DNA of 64,000 nt, taken from a bacterium (GTDB taxonomy: Bacteria > Cyanobacteriota > Vampirovibrionia > Gastranaerophilales > Gastranaerophilaceae). Shown piece after piece: positions 53,180 to 62,058 of the stretch; the first letter of the stretch is position 1; each line of letters begins with the position of its first letter. The DNA is taken from positions 1-64,000 of the forward strand of contig JAFXXK010000016.1 of the NCBI GenBank assembly GCA_017542305.1, given 5' to 3'. The position numbers and the translations under genes were made by a program. The notes under the pieces were generated by a model. That model had not been told where the DNA came from, did no database searches, and saw only the letters and a list, made by a program, of their open reading frames with translations.

Positions 53180-53727
53180 GCCTGCTCACTATCCTTTTTC
53201 ATAAATACTTTATATAATATTCCGCAAACTATACTGCCTGTAATTATCCATACGGGATTAACTTTCATACAGGCAAGAATCAATGCAGCCATAAATATAA
53301 TTTTGGAAAAATTATCCGTAACACTTTTTGCCCAAACTTCTTTTATGGTAAGAATGACAAGAATAACAACACCAACCCCGACACCGGTAAAAATACTCTG
53401 AACGGAATGCTTTCCAACTAACTCTGAAAGTATATTTGCAATCAGGACTATGGCAAGAAACGCAGGTGCAATAACCCCTGTTATTGCAGCAACCGCACCT
53501 CTTAACCCTAAGATTTTATGACCCACAAATATTGAAATATTTGCGGCAATTACCCCCGGCAAACTTTGTGATAACGCAAAATACTCGATAATTTCCTCAG
53601 ACGTTACCCATCCTTTTTTTTCTGCAATTTCAGACTGCAAAATAGGCAAGATAACATATCCGCCGCCAAGTAGAATTGTTCCTATTTTAAAAAAAGTTTT
53701 AAAAATATTCCATACGGTTTTTTGCAT
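53176..53727 (-). CDS. chrA: chromate transporter, first half-subunit
   Basis: 183 residues, a paralogue of the following gene: FKIGTILLGGGYVILPIL (about 12-29) and SQSLPGVIAANISIFVGHKI mirror its motifs. TATAAT (53739-53734) ends 6 nt before the ATG with no ribosome site, so the pair is predicted to be led by a leaderless mRNA. Confidence 0.82.
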   Translation of the reverse strand: MQKTVWNIFKTFFKIGTILLGGGYVILPILQSEIAEKKGWVTSEEIIEYFALSQSLPGVIAANISIFVGHKILGLRGAVAAITGVIAPAFLAIVLIANILSELVGKHSVQSIFTGVGVGVVILVILTIKEVWAKSVTDNFSKIIFMAALILACMKVNPVWIITGSIVCGILYKVFMKKDSEQA

Positions 53728-53759
53728 AAGTATATTATAGGAGAAAAATTTTATTTATC

Positions 53760-54113
53760 CTACTGTAACTTTGGAACATTTATATTAGCATTTCCCCATG
53801 CCTGATTTATTGCCTGTTGTTCGGCATTTTGTTTTCTTGAATATTTTAAAGCTCTTCTCAAAGTGCTGACAGGTCCCCAAAAGATATTCTCTTTAAATGT
53901 TTTTCCGCCAACTTCGGCAGATAATCGGCAAAACGGCCATTTTCCGATAACATCTAAATAAGTAGACAGTTTATTTTCTTTGTCAGAATCAATTAAAGAA
54001 TACATTTTTCTTCTTAAATCACGAGGCAGATCTCTCATATAAGTATCAATTGCGGTACTTTTAGGATGCTTTAATACCAAGCCGAAACTTGGTTCAACTC
54101 TTTTTACTTCCAT
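53760..54113 (-). CDS. uncharacterised small protein
   Basis: 117 residues, basic, no signal peptide or membrane helix. It opens EVKRVEPSFGLVLKHPKSTA and contains helix YMRDLPRDLRRKMYSLIDSD. AAGGAG lies 7 nt before the ATG. No family recognised; probably lineage-restricted. Confidence 0.6.
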   Translation of the reverse strand: MEVKRVEPSFGLVLKHPKSTAIDTYMRDLPRDLRRKMYSLIDSDKENKLSTYLDVIGKWPFCRLSAEVGGKTFKENIFWGPVSTLRRALKYSRKQNAEQQAINQAWGNANINVPKLQ

Positions 54114-54135
54114 ATTTATACTCCTTATTATATTG

Positions 54136-54615
54136 CTATTTTTTGACTGTCAATCTCTCGAGTTTACGGACAAATCTTACAATAGGTTTTTCCCTGTCGG
54201 CAGAAATTGAATCTACAAGAATTGTTGTACAGCCTAACCTTTTTCCGCACAAAGTATCTGTTAAGGGCCTGTCACCTACAAATGCAGTAACTTCGCCCGT
54301 TATATTATGTTCATCCATTAATGCTTTTGCAACCTTTGTATCAGGTTTTGCAGCTTCAAAAGCTATCGGAAAATCGGTTACTTTTCTGACTTTTTCCATA
54401 TATTCCGGATTATGGTTATTTGATACAACCGCAACAAAAAAATCTTTTTTAACTTCTTCCAGCCAATTAAGAGTTTTTTCATCATAAAATGCCGTTTTTG
54501 ATGCCATCAGAGTACTGTCCAGGTCAAACAGCATCGCCTTAATCCCTTTTTGTTTCAGTTCTTCAAGATTTATATCGTATATGCTTTTTAAATTATAATC
54601 AGGTTTAAGAAACAT
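54136..54615 (-). CDS. yqeG: YqeG-family HAD phosphatase
   Basis: 159 residues of the HAD IIIA type. Motif I FDLDSTLMASK (about 31-41), motif II VVSNN, and motif IV GDRPLTDTLCGKRLG (about 118-132) are intact. The cyanobacterial and Bacillus YqeG group is linked to phosphatidylglycerophosphate dephosphorylation or ribosome-related roles; the substrate is not proven here. It overlaps the upstream U32 gene by 11 nt. Confidence 0.85.
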   Translation of the reverse strand: MFLKPDYNLKSIYDINLEELKQKGIKAMLFDLDSTLMASKTAFYDEKTLNWLEEVKKDFFVAVVSNNHNPEYMEKVRKVTDFPIAFEAAKPDTKVAKALMDEHNITGEVTAFVGDRPLTDTLCGKRLGCTTILVDSISADREKPIVRFVRKLERLTVKK

Positions 54616-55846
54616 GCTCTTTTACTCCAATAGTTCTTGTAATTGCGTATTTATAATCTTCCGGACTCTGAGATAATTTCATCCAGACATCGGCATTTGT
54701 ATTTGCTACCTGAATTTCATCGCCTTCTTCATCAATAATTTTTTCGACGGTTGCTCTGAATTGTTCTTTCGGGGTAATGATTTCAACTTCATCGCCTTTA
54801 TTCATTTTGTTTTTAACCTTGACAAGATATGTTCCGTCTTTTTCCTGTCCCTGAAATTCACATAAGAAATCCGCACCCGCTAAACCTTTTGAAATATCAT
54901 AACTGTAACTGTCAGGTTTATTTTCGCCTAACGCAAATCCCGTTGTGTAACCTCTGTTGCCGACTTTTAGAAGTTCAATATAGTATTTGCTTAAATCCGC
55001 ATTATTGTTACTCATATATTCATCAATAGCGGCTCTGTATGCTTTGGCTACAGCAGACACATAGTATAAACTCTTTGTTCTGCCCTCAACTTTCAGAGAA
55101 TCAACACCTGCTTCTATAAGCTGCGGAATATATTCGACAAGACATAAGTCTTTAGGACTTAAAATATGAGTACCTCTGTCATCCTGATTAATTTCATAAT
55201 ACTGTCCTGGGCGAGTTTCTTCAACCAACTTGTAACTCCAACGGCAAGGCTGAGAACAGTTGCCATGGTTTGCTTTTCTTTCTCCGTCAGTAAAATAATC
55301 ACTCAGCAAACATCTTCCCGAGAATGATACGCACTGTGAACCATGAACAAAACTTTCTAACTCAATATCCGGTACCTGACGTCTGATTTCAGCTATGTCT
55401 TTTATCGGAAGTTCTCTTGCCAAAATTACACGGCTGGCACCCAAATCTTTCCAGAATTTTACACTTTCATAGTTTAGAGTATTAGTCTGGGTACTGACAT
55501 GAATATCAGTATTTGGCATGTACTTTCTTACGATATTAAATACCCCGAAATCACTCAGAATAATCGAATCAGGCTTTGACTCCGCAAACCGTTCAATATT
55601 TTCTTCCAAAAGTTTTATATCATTGTTAAAAGCAAATATATTAAGCGTAAGGTATGCTTTTGCACCAAGTTCATGAGCCTTTGAAATTGCCTGTCCGAGA
55701 TTATCCATGGTAATCAGGCTTCCTTTTCGCATTGCCCTCAGACTGAAATCAACAACACCAAGATATACTGCATCTGCACCATATCGAATTGCATATTCTA
55801 ACTTTTCCAAATTGCCCGCAGGCAGTAATAATTCAACGTTTTTCAT
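54605..55846 (-). CDS. peptidase U32 family protein (RlhA/TrhP-like)
   Basis: 413 residues from the ATG at 55846. The frame runs to 55885, but the TTGATT-17 bp-TAATAT promoter (about 55884-55856) overlaps the longer version. The family signature CVSFSGRCLLSDYFTDGERK with NHGNCSQPCRW supplies the clustered Cys residues (about 160-195), preceded by the N-terminal PAGNLEKLEYAIRYGADAVY. Members act in prephenate-dependent hydroxylation of tRNA or rRNA. Coupled to yqeG downstream. Confidence 0.85.
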   Translation of the reverse strand: MKNVELLLPAGNLEKLEYAIRYGADAVYLGVVDFSLRAMRKGSLITMDNLGQAISKAHELGAKAYLTLNIFAFNNDIKLLEENIERFAESKPDSIILSDFGVFNIVRKYMPNTDIHVSTQTNTLNYESVKFWKDLGASRVILARELPIKDIAEIRRQVPDIELESFVHGSQCVSFSGRCLLSDYFTDGERKANHGNCSQPCRWSYKLVEETRPGQYYEINQDDRGTHILSPKDLCLVEYIPQLIEAGVDSLKVEGRTKSLYYVSAVAKAYRAAIDEYMSNNNADLSKYYIELLKVGNRGYTTGFALGENKPDSYSYDISKGLAGADFLCEFQGQEKDGTYLVKVKNKMNKGDEVEIITPKEQFRATVEKIIDEEGDEIQVANTNADVWMKLSQSPEDYKYAITRTIGVKEHVS

Positions 55847-55956
55847 ATCCATCTGTATATTAACCGAAAGAATATAAATAATCAACTAATCGGGTGATGT
55901 TTATTTTTGGATTTTTGAGAGAATAGATAATGTAAAGAGTTATTTTGGAGCATGAA

Positions 55957-56091
55957 ATGCAAACCATATCAAATGCAACCGTGGCTATAAAAGAAATATG
56001 GGAATTACAACATCCCGTTATGCACAAATGGTTTTTGTTCAGCGGCTTATCCATTGGGGTTTTGTTTGCATTTTTGTTCTTTGTTGTATAA
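55957..56091 (+). CDS. 44-residue membrane protein
   Basis: Begins MQTISNATVAIKEIWELQHP and ends in one hydrophobic helix (FLFSGLSIGVLFAFLFFVV). GGAG lies 6-7 nt before the ATG, which is very good for such a short frame. The N-terminal half could form an amphipathic helix on the cytosolic face. Not part of any neighbouring operon; function unknown. Confidence 0.6.
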   Translation: MQTISNATVAIKEIWELQHPVMHKWFLFSGLSIGVLFAFLFFVV

Positions 56092-56109
56092 ATTTTAACT
56101 GTTAAAATA

Positions 56110-56139
56110 TAAAAAACTGCCAAAAAATATTTTTGGCAG
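56110..56139 (-). terminator. terminator of the phosphohexomutase gene
   Basis: CTGCCAAAAA pairs with TTTTTGGCAG; on the minus strand the stem runs into six T residues. Confidence 0.8.
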
Positions 56140-56163
56140 CCGGATTATACTTTTTTCTTAAAC

Positions 56164-58431
56164 TTAAAACTTATATTCGGGAATTACAAACGGTTCGTTA
56201 TTTGCATCTTTTTCCACAAATTTTAAGTAGTATTCAAGTGCATCTTCTTTAGAACGTTTATACAATTCTTTTGAGATATATTTTTTATGGTATTCGGTTA
56301 TAGTACCGTCATAATTTCCCATTGCGCCTGCGTATAATTCAATAATGGATTTATCGGCACCTCCGCCGTATGCTTTTGTTTTGGCATCAGTACCCGACGG
56401 ACGAATTTCAATAAATTTATCATCGAACTCAAAGTAAGTTCCATCACCCACAAATTTAATCGACTTTAAGTTATCGAATATTAAACTTTTGAATGAATCA
56501 TTAAGAACTTCTCTAACGTCTGCAATAGTCATCTCTCCTTCCTTTACGGCAATTGCCATAGAGAGATAGAACAAATCATTTTTAGTTCGTTTCGCTTCAC
56601 CTTCAACTTTTGCTGCTTTGAGTTTTTCTATATCGGGTTCAGATTCGTTATAGTATGCAATATCTACACGGGTATCATATCTTCCGATAATTTTATTATC
56701 TTCAAATATTTCTCTTAAATATGAGGATAACGGTTTTTTATCGAGCTTTGCAACGAGTGCGGATGCAACAATGATAGCTTCTGTAGCACTCTTTTCTCTC
56801 ATTGCAACGGCAGAGCGTCCTGCAAGTGATTTTATCAAATCTTCCGTTCCCATAATCATTCCGCCGGATTCTTCACCGCCAAACAGGAGTCTCGGATTTT
56901 TGCCAAGATTTATGGAATTACCCAAAACATCATCTACAACAACATCTTTGTTCGGATGTTTTTTAATTTGCAACTCAACCTTTTTCATAATGTTTGCAAT
57001 TTCTTTGAAACCGACAGGAACATTAACAACTTTTACCCCCTGCTTTTTCGCCCATTCATCCCACGACAGGGCTGAAGCCGTTGTTTTAATCATAAATCTC
57101 GGATGATTATCCCATAAACCTTCTTCTTTCAGCTGTTTTGCCCAAAAATCCATCAGCATTAAAAATGCCTGATTTGCAGTAAATACGGTCAAAATTTTAT
57201 TCTTATCAAGCTCAACATAGTCAATACCGTTTTCTTCCAAATACGGTATCCTTGAAGCTTTTTCCGTTTGTGTAATTGTTAATCTGTCATGATCCGGATC
57301 AGTAATCAGGACAACCGTTCCGACAGGAAGCTTTTTGAGTTTTTCATCATAATGTAATGTTTCAATAACAGGGAAAAACTTCTGACCGCTCGGATGTTTT
57401 GCCAATACTGTTGCATCAACCGAATAATCATAAAAAGCTTTTTCACCTTTTGGGGTCGTGTCATATTTACCTATAGAATGGAAGAACGGATCTTCCTCAA
57501 TATTGAACCATACAAATTTATCGGAAATTCCAAGTTCCTCCAGCACTCTTGATAAAGTTCTGTATGCAGAACCACCGACATTCTCTACGGCAATTTTATG
57601 TTTAAACCCTTTTATTAAATCAAGATTTATTTTTTTAGCAACACCCGATTTAAGATATTCAACATATAAGTCAACACCGTCATTGAGTTTTGTCATAATT
57701 TTTTCATCGATTAACGGATTATCTTTTGCCGCAATTTTTATCTCATAAAAACCTTTTTTCTCGGTTTCGTTAAATATTTCCTGAATTTTATTGACAAATT
57801 CCAAAGATTCTTCGGGCAAATACTGTGAACCCTGAGAGTTAAGGTCTTTTGTCGCATTTTTAACAGAAATTCCATGGCTTGAAGTTATGTATTCTCCGCC
57901 AACTAAATCAAGTTTAAAAGCCAAAAATGAAGCAAGCCAAATAGGAATAGTTTTTCTGCCTTGAGGAACAAGTGTTTTTATTCCCTGTGCAGCCTGAATT
58001 CTTGCAATAGCATCCAAAAATATATCGGAATTATAACGAACTTCACGCCCTGCAACTTTTAAAATATCTTTACCTTTGTATTTCTCTTTTGCAACAAGAG
58101 CTTTTGCTAATGTTGCAAGGACAATTCCGACAAGGTTAATAGGAAATCTTGTATCAAGAGGGAATAATATATTTTGAGGCCCTCGTATACCTGCAGTTGA
58201 AACTTTTGCCTCTTTGGAATAATTTTCAAACCACTCATATAAATTTAATCCTTCCGGATTTTTCTTTGCATCGTATGGTTTGAGATGTCCTTTTTTTAAT
58301 TTAAAAGTAAATTCACCGTCTTTTGAAAAATCGAGCAAATCAAGATTTTTAATGTAATCGGGAGTCTTGTCATAAACACTTTTAAAAAGTTCATTTTCCA
58401 ATTTGTTTTCGGATGTTTTGCAGGCTTTCAT
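56164..58431 (-). CDS. large alpha-D-phosphohexomutase (phosphoglucomutase/phosphomannomutase type)
   Basis: Interconverts hexose 1- and 6-phosphates for cell-wall and glycogen sugars. 755 residues, well above the usual 450-600. The four-domain motifs are present: metal loop DPDHDR (about 378), sugar loop GGEESGG (about 515) and phosphate loop RPSGTDAKT (about 675). The phosphoserine loop reads TSSHGISVKN instead of the usual TASHNP. Long inserted segments lie before and between these loops. AAAAGGAG precedes the ATG. Confidence 0.85.
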   Translation of the reverse strand: MKACKTSENKLENELFKSVYDKTPDYIKNLDLLDFSKDGEFTFKLKKGHLKPYDAKKNPEGLNLYEWFENYSKEAKVSTAGIRGPQNILFPLDTRFPINLVGIVLATLAKALVAKEKYKGKDILKVAGREVRYNSDIFLDAIARIQAAQGIKTLVPQGRKTIPIWLASFLAFKLDLVGGEYITSSHGISVKNATKDLNSQGSQYLPEESLEFVNKIQEIFNETEKKGFYEIKIAAKDNPLIDEKIMTKLNDGVDLYVEYLKSGVAKKINLDLIKGFKHKIAVENVGGSAYRTLSRVLEELGISDKFVWFNIEEDPFFHSIGKYDTTPKGEKAFYDYSVDATVLAKHPSGQKFFPVIETLHYDEKLKKLPVGTVVLITDPDHDRLTITQTEKASRIPYLEENGIDYVELDKNKILTVFTANQAFLMLMDFWAKQLKEEGLWDNHPRFMIKTTASALSWDEWAKKQGVKVVNVPVGFKEIANIMKKVELQIKKHPNKDVVVDDVLGNSINLGKNPRLLFGGEESGGMIMGTEDLIKSLAGRSAVAMREKSATEAIIVASALVAKLDKKPLSSYLREIFEDNKIIGRYDTRVDIAYYNESEPDIEKLKAAKVEGEAKRTKNDLFYLSMAIAVKEGEMTIADVREVLNDSFKSLIFDNLKSIKFVGDGTYFEFDDKFIEIRPSGTDAKTKAYGGGADKSIIELYAGAMGNYDGTITEYHKKYISKELYKRSKEDALEYYLKFVEKDANNEPFVIPEYKF

Positions 58432-58583
58432 TTTATAATTCTCCTTTTAATTATAAGATTATACTATAAATTCCTTTATATTGAAATAATCCAAAGAAAT
58501 GAAATCAAAAATAAGGCTATAGACAATTTCTTGAAAATGTATTATACTGAGAACAACAGAAGAGAGATTTTAAGGATAAAATA

Positions 58584-58931
58584 ATGGCAAAAAATATTGA
58601 CACAGTACCTATAGAAGTCAGCATATTAACGGTTGATCACGATATTAAAGGGATAGTACACGTTTCAAAGTACACAAATACTAACCGTGAACTTACAGAT
58701 TTATTAAATGATAAAGAAAGACGTTTTCTTGCAGTAACAAATGCTGAAATTTATCCGAGAACAGGAAATCAAACACCGAGAAAATATAATTTTCTTGAAA
58801 TTCACATGGATTACGTTCTTATGGTACATCCGTCAACTCAGGCTGTATTCAAGGATTCAGGTAAATCTCAGGATGACATTGCCAGATTCAGAGAATTAAG
58901 AATGAAACTTAATCAGACAAGACCGTTTTAA
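58584..58931 (+). CDS. uncharacterised small protein
   Basis: 115 residues, beta-rich, no signal peptide (PIEVSILTVDHDIKGIVHVS, then ERRFLAVTNAEIYPR and FLEIHMDYVLMVHPS). The short strands and small size resemble a PilZ- or Hfq-like barrel, but no motif proves it. AAGGA lies 8-9 nt before the ATG. First of a same-strand run with the two paralogous membrane genes. Confidence 0.6.
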   Translation: MAKNIDTVPIEVSILTVDHDIKGIVHVSKYTNTNRELTDLLNDKERRFLAVTNAEIYPRTGNQTPRKYNFLEIHMDYVLMVHPSTQAVFKDSGKSQDDIARFRELRMKLNQTRPF

Positions 58932-58976
58932 TTATATTTTTATTAACTGAATAAATCGGAAGTATAGGAGACAACT

Positions 58977-59849
58977 ATGACTATTGTTCAAAGACCAAAT
59001 GGAGAAGTTTCTGCGGAATTGGAATGCGAACTTAGAAGATACAATTGGGGTGCTTTTTGGTTCGATTGGATATGGGGACTTGCAAACGGAGCCTTAGGTA
59101 AAACGAAATCTATCTTTCTGATTTATATAGTAACTTTTATAGGTCAGCTGATACTGGTATTTATGATTAAGCCGTTAATTGATACTATGGGAACCGTTCC
59201 GGCAATAATTGTTGCCGTACTTATCGGCTTAATCTTAATAGCAATAAATCTTATTGCAAAAATATATTACGGATTAAACGGTAACAGATGGGCATATCAG
59301 GGCAGAGCATTTTATGACATTCAAGATTTTTCAGCCACCCAGAAACGCTGGAATATGGCGGCAGGTATTTGTTTTTTAGTCATAGTTGTTCAAATTGTAT
59401 TATCATTGATATTTGTAGGTATAGGTGCTGCAATAACAGGAGCAAGTTTTGCTTCTATCGCTTCTCAAACCGCAGGTTCTTCTTCAATTAACAGTAACAT
59501 TGTAAAAGATATTGTTAACGGCGAAAAGACAAAAGGAGAATTTGCAACAGGAAAAGAAGCTGCCGATTATTTATTAACAAATTCCGCTTTTATTGAATCA
59601 AATAAAACTATAATGACAGCATCAAAGTACGGAGCTGAGTCCATTAAAATGACATCAAAGAATAATCCTGATATTGTATATTATTTATTCATGATTAAAA
59701 AGACTCCGAACTGTAATATTGAAGCTAAAAATTGTTCTGTAATAAGGTATCAAAAACTCAGTACGAATGATAAATTTATGGCTGTTGAAAAAGTCTATTT
59801 TGACAAATCCGGGAATGTTAAACAAGTAAAAATAACTAATAAAAAGTAA
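58977..59849 (+). CDS. DUF2628-like membrane protein with extra C-terminal domain
   Basis: 290 residues. The first 160 hold four membrane helices and two motifs shared with the next gene: CELRRYNWGAFWFDWIWGLA at the start and YYGLNGNRWAYQGRAF with DFSATQKRW after helix three. A soluble domain follows (about 175-290), with Cys residues (TPNCNIEAKNCSV) and strands ending VYFDKSGNVKQVKI. AGGAG lies 7-8 nt before the ATG. Function unknown. Confidence 0.65.
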   Translation: MTIVQRPNGEVSAELECELRRYNWGAFWFDWIWGLANGALGKTKSIFLIYIVTFIGQLILVFMIKPLIDTMGTVPAIIVAVLIGLILIAINLIAKIYYGLNGNRWAYQGRAFYDIQDFSATQKRWNMAAGICFLVIVVQIVLSLIFVGIGAAITGASFASIASQTAGSSSINSNIVKDIVNGEKTKGEFATGKEAADYLLTNSAFIESNKTIMTASKYGAESIKMTSKNNPDIVYYLFMIKKTPNCNIEAKNCSVIRYQKLSTNDKFMAVEKVYFDKSGNVKQVKITNKK

Positions 59850-59866
59850 TTTAGCGGAGGAAACTT

Positions 59867-60319
59867 ATGGAAAATATTAATAATTCTGAAATTAATAATC
59901 AGCAGACAGTTAATGCCGCTGAATTGGAAACCGAGTTAAGAAAATTCAACTGGGGCGCATGCGGATGTACCTGGATGTGGGGACTCGGCAACGGTTCTTT
60001 TAATAAGACTTGGCATGTTTTAATTGTCCAAGGCGTATGGATTTTGATGAACTATATACCGTTTCTTAATATATTAGGACTATTAACACTACCAGCATAT
60101 ATTGGACTTATGATATATTACGGATTCAACGGCAACAGATGGGCATTTGAGAACAGGGCATGGTGGAGTCTTGAAGACTTTACCGCAACACAAAGACGCT
60201 GGGCTATTGTAACTATAACAGTACTATGTATTACAATCTTATGCGTTATAATCGGTATTATAATCTTCTTTGTTGCCTTTGCAGCTATGCTTAGTTCTTT
60301 TGGGGCCTTTGGAAAATAA
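59867..60319 (+). CDS. DUF2628-like membrane protein, paralogue of the upstream gene
   Basis: 150 residues, four membrane helices, with TELRKFNWGACGCTWMWGLG and YYGFNGNRWAFENRAW followed by DFTATQRRW, matching its neighbour. It lacks the C-terminal soluble domain. GGAGG lies 7-8 nt before the ATG, 17 bp after the upstream stop, so the pair is one operon. Confidence 0.65.
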   Translation: MENINNSEINNQQTVNAAELETELRKFNWGACGCTWMWGLGNGSFNKTWHVLIVQGVWILMNYIPFLNILGLLTLPAYIGLMIYYGFNGNRWAFENRAWWSLEDFTATQRRWAIVTITVLCITILCVIIGIIIFFVAFAAMLSSFGAFGK

Positions 60320-60371
60320 AAAGTTTTCATGATATAATTGCCCTGTATTTATTATATGGGGATTATTTAGA

Positions 60372-61991
60372 GTGCAATTATTACTGATAACTATACTGGG
60401 ATTACTACTGAGACTGATTGGTATAAATAAACTTGAAGGGTTATGGAATGACGAATATGTATCGTGGATGATAGCTTCAACATCATTCAGCGACGGTTTT
60501 GTATCTGCAATGAAAGCACAATGTCATATGCCGTTTTATTATCTTTATTTAAAAATGTGCATGGCATGGGGCGGACAGAGCGATTTATTCCTGAGAATAA
60601 CATCATTAATTCCCGGAGTTTTATCCGTAATTGTAATGTATTTTGTCGGGTTACAAAAAGATAAAAAGACCGCAATATATGCATCTTTACTAACAGCAAT
60701 AAGCTCATTTTTAATATATTATTCGCAGGAAGTAAGACTTTATTCACTTCTGTTTTTATTTTCGGCATTGTCCTTATTGTATTTTTTAAGATTTTTGAAA
60801 AACAAAAATTTAACAAATCTGGGCGGACTGATATTGGCTGATTTTTTGATTTTATTCACCCATACAATAGGTTTTGTGTTTGTGTTCTTTCAGATATTGG
60901 CATTATCCGTTCTTATATTTAAAGAATATAAAAAACAGATTATTATATTATGGATTAGTTTGCTCTCATTAGGCGGAGTACTGCTACCGTTTGTATTAAA
61001 TATCTTTGGAACAAAAAGTTTTTCTCAATGGTGGGGACATTTTACGTTATCAAAAATCGGATTTCTGTTTACCGATTATTTTTCGCCTGTCTTGACAAAT
61101 CTTGTTAATGCTCCCGATAAATTGTTTTATAATCCGAACTTGGGTGCTATATGCTTAACCTTTATTACTCCGATAATAGCAATTTATTTTATCTATAAAG
61201 CAATTCATAAAAACAAACAGAATATAACGTTGTTCTCGGTTTTTATCGGAACTGTAACAGTATTAGCTATTGCTGCCATTATGGGTAAACTTGTATTTAT
61301 AACAAAATATTCTATCGAAATATACCCGATTCTGCTATTTTTGGCTGCATACGGAGCTTCATCTTTCAAAAAACAATATATTGAAATTGCACTTGTTTCA
61401 ATATTCTGTATAATAAATTTGCTTTATCTTGTTTTAAGTCCATCATCGGCACCTAGAATGCCGAGAAATGAAGGGCATAAGATTGTTGCGGATTTACTTG
61501 AAAATGCAAAACCTCTGGAAGGAGATTATATTCTTACCGAATACTATAATCAGGACAGATTTAAGAAATATTTTGATTTTGATAAATACAATGTTGTATC
61601 AATTGCAAAAGGCAATTTCCCCGAATATTTATCAAATGATTATGATTATGCTCAGATATATTCAAACGGAAAAACTCTGTATAAACCTTTATTTGCAGAA
61701 GAACGGAGAGGCTATCTGGAATATCGTCTAAAAACCGAAATTCTGGACAAACTTGAACAGGGCAAATCCGTATTTGTTATCACTAATAACAGCGTAGCTT
61801 TATATCCTCAGGATATTATGGAAAGAATTGCCGGTGATGAATATTCTTATGAAAAAATACCAATAATGTTTTTAATTTTTTCTTATATAAATAATCATAC
61901 AACAAATTACTTTGCGCAAAATCTTTCCGTAACCAGAATAGAAAGAAAAGGGGATTGGAGTATTATTAAGTTCACAAAATTTAACAAATAA
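60372..61991 (+). CDS. GT39-like membrane glycosyltransferase
   Basis: 539 residues with about ten to twelve membrane helices in the first 350 and a soluble C-terminal part. The first loop has WNDEYVSWMIA (about 24-34), the acidic pair expected in GT-C enzymes, followed by HMPFYYLYLKMCMAWGG. It probably transfers a sugar from a polyprenyl-phosphate donor to protein or lipid outside the membrane. It starts at GTG; an extended TGA-TATAAT at 60330-60338 can serve as promoter. Confidence 0.75.
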   Translation: MQLLLITILGLLLRLIGINKLEGLWNDEYVSWMIASTSFSDGFVSAMKAQCHMPFYYLYLKMCMAWGGQSDLFLRITSLIPGVLSVIVMYFVGLQKDKKTAIYASLLTAISSFLIYYSQEVRLYSLLFLFSALSLLYFLRFLKNKNLTNLGGLILADFLILFTHTIGFVFVFFQILALSVLIFKEYKKQIIILWISLLSLGGVLLPFVLNIFGTKSFSQWWGHFTLSKIGFLFTDYFSPVLTNLVNAPDKLFYNPNLGAICLTFITPIIAIYFIYKAIHKNKQNITLFSVFIGTVTVLAIAAIMGKLVFITKYSIEIYPILLFLAAYGASSFKKQYIEIALVSIFCIINLLYLVLSPSSAPRMPRNEGHKIVADLLENAKPLEGDYILTEYYNQDRFKKYFDFDKYNVVSIAKGNFPEYLSNDYDYAQIYSNGKTLYKPLFAEERRGYLEYRLKTEILDKLEQGKSVFVITNNSVALYPQDIMERIAGDEYSYEKIPIMFLIFSYINNHTTNYFAQNLSVTRIERKGDWSIIKFTKFNK

Positions 61992-62058
61992 TAATGAAAA
62001 ACGCAAAATTATTTTTTTATGAACGTAATATAAATACAAAGAAAGTGTTTTTGTGTGT

